DNA of 6,663 nt from Minisyncoccota bacterium (GTDB taxonomy: Bacteria > Patescibacteriota > Minisyncoccia > Phycocordibacterales > UBA1006), in NCBI GenBank assembly GCA_937970115.1, contig CALBVO010000069.1, positions 1 to 6,663 of the forward strand. Direction: 5' to 3'. The notes under the pieces were generated by a model. That model made no database searches. It worked only from the letters and a program-made list of their open reading frames with translations, and was not told the origin of the DNA. Below, one piece after another: positions 1 through 4,675 of this stretch; the first letter of the stretch is position 1, and the number at the start of each line of letters is the position of its first letter. The translations under genes were made by a program, and so were the position numbers.

Positions 1-109
1 GGGCCTGGATGGTATCACCTGGAAAAGCACCAAGAACATACCAGCCATTTTTAGTAATTCCGTGACCAGTAGGTGAGAGCGATGTAATTGTTACAATATT
101 TGGATGCAT
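1..109 (-). CDS. N-terminus of TRAM-domain protein, probable 23S rRNA/tRNA (uracil-C5)-methyltransferase (partial)
   Basis: Only the first 36 codons are present; the gene continues past the left edge. The start is the ATG at 109-107. The peptide begins MHPNIVTITSLSPTGHGI and continues with ...GWYVLGAFPGDTIQA. This matches the TRAM beta-barrel pattern (I-x-x-L-x-x-x-G-x-G-I, then a hydrophobic strand and a F/LPGD/E motif). A TRAM domain at the extreme N-terminus is typical of the RlmD/RlmCD/TrmA family, SAM-dependent enzymes that methylate C5 of uridines in 23S rRNA or tRNA; TRAM is the RNA-binding part. The catalytic domain lies outside the window, so the enzyme identity is an inference. A stand-alone small TRAM protein is the main alternative; MiaB/RimO carry TRAM at the C-terminus, which does not fit. 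There is no Shine-Dalgarno sequence upstream (ttattatcATG). A TACATT hexamer six bases before the start could be a -10 box for a leaderless transcript. Confidence 0.6.
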   Translation of the reverse strand, partial: MHPNIVTITSLSPTGHGITKNGWYVLGAFPGDTIQA

Positions 110-133
110 GATAATAATGTACCTGTTTTGGGT

Positions 134-170
134 AATAAAAAAAGCTTCTTATTTAAAAACAAGAAGCTTT
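134..170 (-). terminator. Rho-independent terminator of the 112-aa gene
   Basis: A perfect 10-bp stem is formed by AAAGCTTCTT (141-150) and AAGAAGCTTT (161-170) around a 10-nt loop. On the minus strand the hairpin is followed by a T run, read from the A run at 134-143. It begins 8 nt after the TAA of the gene at 178-516 and separates that gene from the TRAM-domain gene. The plus-strand side has no T run, so it is directional. Confidence 0.85.
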
Positions 171-177
171 CCAAGAA

Positions 178-516
178 TTAATATATCCTTACGTTAAGGG
201 TAATTTTTACAGAATAACCTCGATGATTTGGAATTTTAAATTTAAATTTTAAGACACCTTGATGTTTTTTTCTTTTACTGAGTTGTTTGTAAATCTGACT
301 GTGGCTGATCAGGTTTAAATCAGTGTCCTTAGGTGTTCTTTGCAGAGTTGATATTTTTTTACTTTCAATTTTATATTCGGTAAACTTAAAATGAGGAAGA
401 ATCTTATCTCTTATGATATGTTCAGCTTGGTCCATGAACCAAGAGGTATCTGTGCCGTTAAGACATATATCATTTGGAGTTTTTATTTTTCTTAAATTTG
501 TAAAATATTTCGACAT
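178..516 (-). CDS. Unrecognised 112-aa basic protein
   Basis: I do not recognise this family. The ATG at 516 opens a 112-residue protein ending in TAA. It has no signal peptide or membrane segment, so it is likely cytoplasmic. It is rich in Lys/Arg, especially around residues 80-95 (LSKRKKHQGVLKFKFKI), and its C-terminal third alternates hydrophobic and basic residues as in a beta-sheet (LKFKFKIP, YSVKITLNVRIY). There is one Cys and one Trp. A nucleic-acid-binding or ribosome-associated role would fit the charge but is only a guess. Support for a real gene is contextual: a promoter-like TTGACC/TATATA pair upstream, a strong terminator 8 nt downstream, and an open frame across most of the space between neighbours. 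No Shine-Dalgarno sequence precedes the start (aatcttctcaATG). It appears monocistronic. Confidence 0.6.
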   Translation of the reverse strand: MSKYFTNLRKIKTPNDICLNGTDTSWFMDQAEHIIRDKILPHFKFTEYKIESKKISTLQRTPKDTDLNLISHSQIYKQLSKRKKHQGVLKFKFKIPNHRGYSVKITLNVRIY

Positions 517-540
517 TGAGAAGATTTTTAGGTTTTTTAT

Positions 541-570
541 TATATAAACATAATTATATTAATAGGTCAA
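541..570 (-). promoter_or_regulatory. Candidate sigma70-type promoter for the 112-aa gene
   Basis: On the minus strand TTGACC (complement of 565-570) is followed after 18 nt by TATATA (complement of 541-546), overlapping a TATAAT read at 544-539. Transcription would begin near 532, leaving a leader of about 16 nt before the ATG at 516. The surrounding DNA is very AT-rich, so chance -10 matches are expected; the -35 element is what makes this credible. Confidence 0.45.
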
Positions 571-584
571 TTATTTTAAATAAT

Positions 585-616
585 AAAAGTCATGATGATT
601 TCATGACTTTTTCTTT
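585..616. terminator. Bidirectional-looking hairpin terminator overlapping the stop of the 43-aa gene
   Basis: An 11-bp stem is formed by AAAAGTCATGA (585-595) and TCATGACTTTT (601-611) with a 5-nt loop. T-rich tracts follow on both strands (TTTTTCTTT on plus, TTTTATTATTT on minus). The minus-strand use is clear: it ends the small gene at 601-732, whose TGA is part of the stem. No plus-strand gene ends here, so activity in that direction would have no obvious client. Confidence 0.7.
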
Positions 617-732
617 AAAACTTTTTTCACTAAACCGTTTCTTACGGATTTAGGTAATATTAAATTTTGTGAAGCTACTTTTACTGCAGCAGCAACTACT
701 GCATGTGTTTTAGTGTATTTTTGCTTGTTCAT
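601..732 (-). CDS. Small lysine-rich 43-aa protein
   Basis: Reading the minus strand from the ATG at 732 gives a 43-residue peptide beginning MNKQKYTKTHAVVAAAVKVA and ending in a basic KKVLKKKS tail, then TGA. Ten Lys and one Arg in 43 residues, with almost no acidic residues, make it strongly cationic. The middle (residues 10-20) is an Ala/Val-rich helical stretch and the C-terminal half could form a second amphipathic helix. I do not recognise the family. Nucleic-acid binding, ribosome association or membrane interaction are all possible. Evidence for a real gene: an extended -10 promoter (TGATATAGT) 23 nt upstream and a terminator hairpin exactly at the stop. It is divergent from leuS and shares the 75-nt intergenic region. 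It is the only gene here ending in TGA; with UGA read as Gly it would gain only about a dozen residues. Confidence 0.55.
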   Translation of the reverse strand: MNKQKYTKTHAVVAAAVKVASQNLILPKSVRNGLVKKVLKKKS

Positions 733-755
733 AATTTAAATTATTTCTTGGTTAA

Positions 756-764
756 ACTATATCA
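756..764 (-). promoter_or_regulatory. Extended -10 promoter candidate for the 43-aa gene
   Basis: The minus strand reads TGATATAGT here, matching the extended -10 form TGnTATAAT with one mismatch. Start of transcription would be near 749, giving a leader of about 17 nt. No good -35 is seen, as is common for extended -10 promoters. It lies inside the divergent leuS upstream region. Confidence 0.4.
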
Positions 765-772
765 CATATTTT

Positions 773-800
773 TTGAAAAAAATAACCATTCCTGTACTAT
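773..800 (+). promoter_or_regulatory. Candidate leuS promoter, possibly giving a leaderless mRNA
   Basis: TTGAAA (773-778) and TACTAT (795-800) are separated by 16 nt. Initiation 6-8 nt after the -10 box would fall at about 807-808, which is the leuS start codon itself. The lack of any Shine-Dalgarno sequence before the ATG fits a leaderless transcript. Confidence 0.4.
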
Positions 801-807
801 AGAATCT

Positions 808-3800
808 ATGAATCACAGCGAATACAATCCATCAGATATTGAGAAAAAATGGCAACAATACTGGCAGGACAACAATACCTACCAGGTAGAAAATAATGTC
901 GAGGGCAAGGAGAATTTCTACGCCTTGTCAGAATTTGCCTATCCATCAGGAAATCTGCATGTCGGACATTGGTATGCCTTTGCCGTGCCTGATATTTACG
1001 CACGATATAAACGAATGAGCGGATATAACGTTCTGTATCCTATGGGATTTGATTCGTTTGGTTTACCGGCAGAAAATGCGGCTATTAAACGAGGATTGGA
1101 TCCACGAAAATGGACCTATGAAAATATGGATTACATGCGTAATCAATTACGATCTATGGGGGCGAGTTTTGATTGGAATCGATCGTTCGCAACCTCTGAT
1201 CCAGAGTATTATAAATGGACGCAATGGATGTTTACGCAATTCTATGCGAATGATTTAATTATGCGATCATTAACAAAAACTAATTGGTGCGAATCATGTA
1301 AAACAGTCCTCGCCAATGAACAAGTGGTGAATGGTCAATGTGAGCGATGTGGTAATGATGTTATTCAAAAAGACATGGCACAATGGATGCTTAAAATTAC
1401 TGAATTCGCCGACGAATTACATGATGATTTGGAAACATTAGATTGGGATCATTCAATCAAGGCAGCGCAACGAGAATGGATCGGCCGCAAGGAGGGAAGT
1501 CTCATTCCATTCACAATCCAAGAATCAGAAGTCTATGATGTAAATACGGGTCCAGGTGATGATGCATTTCGCGAGTGCGAACCGATTGTCGACCGTGATA
1601 ATGTTGTGGTAATTATTGAGCACCCAGAAAACGACGAATTCCTGTGCGCTAAATGGAAACAGGTTGATTGGCAGGGATTTGTAACTGGTGGTATCGAGGA
1701 CGGAATGACCATCGAGGAAACCGCACTGGCCGAGGTTCGTGAGGAAACCGGATATCAAAACGTTGAAATCGTAAAGGTCCACGATCAATCATCGCATGGA
1801 TTGTTTTGGCATGTGGTTAAACAGCAAAATCGCCGTGCCAATTATCGCATCGTACATGTAAAACTAACTGATCTCGAGCAGGTAGAACGTAGCGAGGAAG
1901 AACAATCAATCGCAGATTTCCTATGGATCCCTCGAGCCGAGGTGAACGATTTCCTCAAGCGTGAGGATATGAAATATCCATGGCGGGTGGTTATAAATGA
2001 ATTACAAACACAAGACGTAAAAGTTTTCACAACGCGAGTTGATACATTATTCGGTGCGACCTATGTCGTTCTGGCTCCGGAACATAATATGGTCCAAAAT
2101 CTGAAATCTCAAATTACAAATTGGGATGAGGTTGAGAATTATCTGGACGAGGTTTCGAAAAAATCAGACCTTGATCGACAACAATCAAAAGAAAAAACAG
2201 GTGTACAGTTGAAGGGGATTGAGGCAATAAACCCAGCAACCGGAAAACCAGTTCCTGTTTGGGTTGCGGATTATGTATTGGCGCATTTTGGAACAGGTGC
2301 AGTTATGGCCGTACCAGCACATGATGAACGTGATGCAGAGTTTGCGATTAAATATGATCTACCGTTTACATTCGTTGTATTACCATCGGCAGGTGAAATT
2401 GGTAATTCACGACCACTCATTACCAGTGGTGAGAACGCATTTATTCTGGCAGCAGGAACAACTGAGAAAAAGGGAAGTCAAGAACACATAAACGCAGAAT
2501 GGAACGCAATGTATGATTTACTGGGAACTATTGAGGATGGCGCACTTCCAAACGGAAAACGATTTTGCTGTACCTTTGAAGGTAAGATTATTAATTCTGC
2601 AAAAGAAGTAAACACTAAAACCAGCGAAGAAACGCTATCTATGATTACTAAAATGGTAGGTGGTGAAATCACAAAAACCTACCGATTACGTGATTGGGGA
2701 ATTTCTCGTCAGCGGTATTGGGGAACACCGATTCCAATAGTCTATGACCCAGAAGGGAATCCGCATATTGTACCTGACGAACATTTACCATGGATATTAC
2801 CTGATGATGTTGATTTTACTCCTGATGGAACAGCCCCTTTGGCACGATCAGAGGAGTTCCGAAAACGAACCGAGGATATATTTGGTCCTGGCTGGACACC
2901 CGAGGTTGATACCATGGATACCTTTGTGGATTCGTCATGGTATTTCTATCGATATCTTGATAATAAAAATAATAATGAATTTGCATCAACAGATTCAATG
3001 AAATCATGGATGCCAGTTGATATGTATTTTGGAGGAGCGGAACATACCACAATGCACCTCTTGTATTCACGATTTTGGGTAAAGGCATTGCATAAACTAG
3101 GTCTGGTACCTGCAAACGAGCCGTATAAGGGGCGTTTGAACCGCGGATTGATTCTGGGTCCAAATGGAGCCAAAATGTCTAAATCAAAAGGAAACGTTAT
3201 TGATCCAGACGAGGTGGTGTCACATGTTGGTGCGGATACGGTTCGTATGTATTTGGCATTTATCGGTCCGTTTAATGAACCAGGGAATTATCCATGGGAT
3301 CCAAACGGAGTGGTTGGAATCAAACGATTTTTAGAACGTGTTTGGCGACTGCAGAATAAGATTACAGAATCAACAGATGAGTCATTAATATCAGACCTAC
3401 ACCAAACGATTAAAAAAGTTGGTGAGGATATTGATCGATTGAAATTAAACACAGCCATTTCATCAATGATGAGTTTTATGAACAAAGCTGAAAAATCAGA
3501 TGGAGTTTCTCAATCAGATTATAATCTATTAATTCAAATTTTAGCACCATTTGCTCCACATATGTGCGAAGAATTATGGATGCAAAATAATTCTGAATCT
3601 ATTCATATGACCAAATTTCCAAAATATGATGAATCAAAAATATCATCAGGTATGAAGGCACTACCTATTCAAATTAATGGAAAGGTGCGAGCTCAAGTAA
3701 TCGTAGGAGAGGGAGAATCTAATGATGACTTGCAAAAACGTATTCTTGAAATGTCAGAAGTTCAAAAATGGACTGATGGAAAACAGGTTAAAAAATTCAT

Positions 3801-3840
3801 TCACGTTCCAGGGAAAATTATAAATCTCGTAATCGTATAA
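808..3840 (+). CDS. leuS: Leucyl-tRNA synthetase with inserted Nudix domain, 1010 aa
   Basis: This class I synthetase charges tRNA-Leu with leucine in the cytoplasm. Visible in order: HIGH motif as HVGH (residues 51-54) after YPSGNL; zinc module with Cys 161/164/178/181; WIGR (224-227); a Nudix insertion (about 240-400); the editing domain with TTRVDT (408-413) and HDERD (505-509), whose last Asp corresponds to E. coli D345; a further insertion (about 525-590); LRDWGISRQRYWG (627-639); GGAEH (742-746); KMSKS (789-793); anticodon-binding helices; and the C-terminal tail VPGKIINLVIV. E. coli LeuRS is about 860 aa, so the additions outweigh the loss of the leucine-specific domain, normally about 50 aa before KMSKS. 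I chose the ATG at 808 because the family N-terminus (YNPSDIEKKWQQYW) begins there; the in-frame ATG at 703 adds 35 residues unlike any LeuRS and overlaps the divergent gene. The catalytic and editing residues look intact, so it should be active. It is followed after 4 nt by a small membrane-protein gene. Confidence 0.97.
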   Translation: MNHSEYNPSDIEKKWQQYWQDNNTYQVENNVEGKENFYALSEFAYPSGNLHVGHWYAFAVPDIYARYKRMSGYNVLYPMGFDSFGLPAENAAIKRGLDPRKWTYENMDYMRNQLRSMGASFDWNRSFATSDPEYYKWTQWMFTQFYANDLIMRSLTKTNWCESCKTVLANEQVVNGQCERCGNDVIQKDMAQWMLKITEFADELHDDLETLDWDHSIKAAQREWIGRKEGSLIPFTIQESEVYDVNTGPGDDAFRECEPIVDRDNVVVIIEHPENDEFLCAKWKQVDWQGFVTGGIEDGMTIEETALAEVREETGYQNVEIVKVHDQSSHGLFWHVVKQQNRRANYRIVHVKLTDLEQVERSEEEQSIADFLWIPRAEVNDFLKREDMKYPWRVVINELQTQDVKVFTTRVDTLFGATYVVLAPEHNMVQNLKSQITNWDEVENYLDEVSKKSDLDRQQSKEKTGVQLKGIEAINPATGKPVPVWVADYVLAHFGTGAVMAVPAHDERDAEFAIKYDLPFTFVVLPSAGEIGNSRPLITSGENAFILAAGTTEKKGSQEHINAEWNAMYDLLGTIEDGALPNGKRFCCTFEGKIINSAKEVNTKTSEETLSMITKMVGGEITKTYRLRDWGISRQRYWGTPIPIVYDPEGNPHIVPDEHLPWILPDDVDFTPDGTAPLARSEEFRKRTEDIFGPGWTPEVDTMDTFVDSSWYFYRYLDNKNNNEFASTDSMKSWMPVDMYFGGAEHTTMHLLYSRFWVKALHKLGLVPANEPYKGRLNRGLILGPNGAKMSKSKGNVIDPDEVVSHVGADTVRMYLAFIGPFNEPGNYPWDPNGVVGIKRFLERVWRLQNKITESTDESLISDLHQTIKKVGEDIDRLKLNTAISSMMSFMNKAEKSDGVSQSDYNLLIQILAPFAPHMCEELWMQNNSESIHMTKFPKYDESKISSGMKALPIQINGKVRAQVIVGEGESNDDLQKRILEMSEVQKWTDGKQVKKFIHVPGKIINLVIV
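1525..2007 (+). other. Nudix hydrolase-like domain inserted in the LeuRS editing domain
   Basis: Compared with E. coli LeuRS, about 160 extra residues (roughly 240-400) separate WIGRKEG from the TTRVDT editing motif. They contain a Nudix pattern: a strand NVVVII (265-270), then GFVTGG (290-295), then a Nudix box from G294 to Y316 (canonical Gx5Ex7REUxEExGU). G294, E309, E312, E313, G315 and Y316 match; the first Glu is Met300 and the Arg is Ala308. A later FLWIP...FL segment (371-383) fits the end of a Nudix fold. The frame is continuous with leuS, so it is a true domain insertion and not a separate gene. Whether it hydrolyses nucleotides is unknown. Confidence 0.85.
2380..2577 (+). other. 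Second LeuRS insertion of about 45 residues in the editing domain
   Basis: Between the strand FTFVV (520-524) and the conserved GKIINS (592-597) there are about 65 residues where E. coli LeuRS has about 20. The segment contains NSRPLITSGENAFILAAG and then EWNAMYDLLGTIEDGALPNG. I recognise no motif in it. It remains in frame and sits near the end of CP1. Confidence 0.6.
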
Positions 3841-3844
3841 GAGT

Positions 3845-4006
3845 ATGAAATATTTAAAATATATTATTAGTATTTCATTAATCCTTATTGTACTTGTGGC
3901 ATTGGCTGGAATGTATAAATTTAATTATCTTGCGAATCAACCTGGTTATGATGCAGATGGGAATAAAATTAAAGAAGTGGTTTCCTTAAATGAATTTGAC
4001 CAATAA
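3845..4006 (+). CDS. Small single-pass membrane protein, 53 aa
   Basis: The ATG lies 4 nt after the leuS stop, so the two are almost certainly co-transcribed and perhaps translationally coupled; GAG just before the start is at best a minimal ribosome binding site. The 53-residue product starts MKYLKYIISISLILIVLVAL, with a lysine-flanked membrane helix at about residues 6-24. A polar, mildly acidic tail (YDADGNKIKEVVSLNEFDQ) then probably faces outward. It could also be a signal peptide with a short mature part, but no clear cleavage or lipobox site is visible. The family is unknown and nothing links its function to tRNA charging. It ends in tandem TAA TAA codons that lie within the left arm of the operon terminator. 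Confidence 0.65.
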   Translation: MKYLKYIISISLILIVLVALAGMYKFNYLANQPGYDADGNKIKEVVSLNEFDQ

Positions 4007-4038
4007 TAAAACACCTTGTCTGAGGTGTTTTATTATTG
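4001..4038 (+). terminator. Terminator of the leuS operon
   Basis: CAATAATAAAACACCT (4001-4016) and AGGTGTTTTATTATTG (4023-4038) form a perfect 16-bp stem with a 6-nt loop. The GC-richer top (ACACCT/AGGTGT) followed by TTTTATTATT acts as a classical Rho-independent terminator on the plus strand. The last Gln codon and both stop codons of the 53-aa gene are inside the left arm. The symmetric AT flank means it might also work on the minus strand, though no minus gene ends here. Confidence 0.85.
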
Positions 4039-4063
4039 CTAATTTAAAAATTAATTGTATATT
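4036..4063 (+). promoter_or_regulatory. Candidate promoter of the 185-aa gene
   Basis: TTGCTA (4036-4041) and TATATT (4058-4063) are 16 nt apart, directly after the leuS operon terminator. Initiation would fall at about 4070-4072, at the ATG, again implying a leaderless or nearly leaderless mRNA. The -35 is only a 4/6 match and the DNA is AT-rich, so confidence is limited. Confidence 0.35.
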
Positions 4064-4071
4064 AATATTAT

Positions 4072-4629
4072 ATGAAATTTAAATATATATTTTTAATTGT
4101 TGCTGTTGTGTTATTTTCTGGAATTGGAATTTCTACAATAAAAAATAATGCACCCGAGAAAAAAAACATATCGCCTGTTACTATTGAAGTTATTGATGAC
4201 GAAGAATTCACTGTAGATCCGCCATTCATTCCTTCATTTTCTAATGCAGAATCTAATAAAAAAGTATCTACAACAAAACCTCAGGTAGTAACAACCTCAT
4301 TGAGTTCGTCTAAAAAAACTAAAAACCCTGTTACCCCTAATGTTAATACCTTCGTTGAACCTTTGGAGATTGGTTTTTACTATCTTGACACTATTAATAA
4401 GCAAGGTATCGATGCTTGTAGTTTAGTAGATGAATCTTCCACCTCGTCACAAAGTTCAGATCTTGATCTTGGAGATTTAGAGATACAAAACTTCGAGGTC
4501 AGAGAAGGGTCTGCTTATCTTTTTGTTAAGGCAGAAAACATACCTAAAAAGACCTGTGCTAAAATTGTTGAATTTAAAAAATCAACTAATAATATTTTTA
4601 AGTCAATAAATATTATCTATACTAAATAA
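4072..4629 (+). CDS. Membrane-anchored or secreted Ser/Thr-rich protein, 185 aa, function unknown
   Basis: The N-terminus MKFKYIFLIVAVVLFSGIGI is a basic start followed by one hydrophobic helix (about 5-22), either a signal peptide or a membrane anchor. A low-complexity linker rich in Ser, Thr, Pro and Lys follows (about 30-95), as in cell-surface stalks. The C-terminal part (about 97-185) looks folded, with predicted strands (PLEIGFYYLDTI, LEIQNFEVREGSAYLFVKAE) and exactly two cysteines, C115 and C161, which could form a disulfide outside the cytoplasm. The ...AENIPKKTCAKIVEF segment is reminiscent of the disulfide loop end of type IVb pilins, but there is no prepilin peptidase motif, so that link is weak. 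The gene has no Shine-Dalgarno sequence. It stands alone between two terminators and converges on the reductase gene. Confidence 0.75.
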   Translation: MKFKYIFLIVAVVLFSGIGISTIKNNAPEKKNISPVTIEVIDDEEFTVDPPFIPSFSNAESNKKVSTTKPQVVTTSLSSSKKTKNPVTPNVNTFVEPLEIGFYYLDTINKQGIDACSLVDESSTSSQSSDLDLGDLEIQNFEVREGSAYLFVKAENIPKKTCAKIVEFKKSTNNIFKSINIIYTK

Positions 4630-4632
4630 GTC

Positions 4633-4675
4633 TGCATAATAAAAACAGTATTTTATATACTGTTTTTATTATGCA
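4633..4675. terminator. Bidirectional terminator between convergent genes
   Basis: A perfect 19-bp stem pairs TGCATAATAAAAACAGTAT (4633-4651) with its complement at 4657-4675 around a TTTAT loop. T runs occur in both orientations (TTTTTATTA), so it can end the 185-aa gene on plus and the reductase gene on minus. The last codons and the TAA of the reductase gene lie in the right arm. Confidence 0.85.

Noticed and set aside
601..603. UGA as a glycine codon (Gracilibacteria-type code 25)
   Set aside because: leuS and the reductase contain no in-frame TGA and use GGN for conserved glycines; such genomes use UGA for Gly frequently, so the standard bacterial code is favoured.
703..807. Longer leuS start at 703, adding 35 residues
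   Set aside because: The added residues are unlike any LeuRS N-terminus, they overlap the divergent 43-aa gene and its promoter, and the family match begins right after the ATG at 808.
1525..2007. Nudix hydrolase as a separate gene or an assembly chimera
   Set aside because: The frame continues without a stop on both sides, the editing motif resumes immediately afterwards, and there is no internal start with regulatory signals.
806..3485. Numerous open frames of 62-115 codons on both strands inside leuS
   Set aside because: They lie wholly within a strongly conserved synthetase gene, have no promoter or family signal, and are explained as shadows of its codon pattern.
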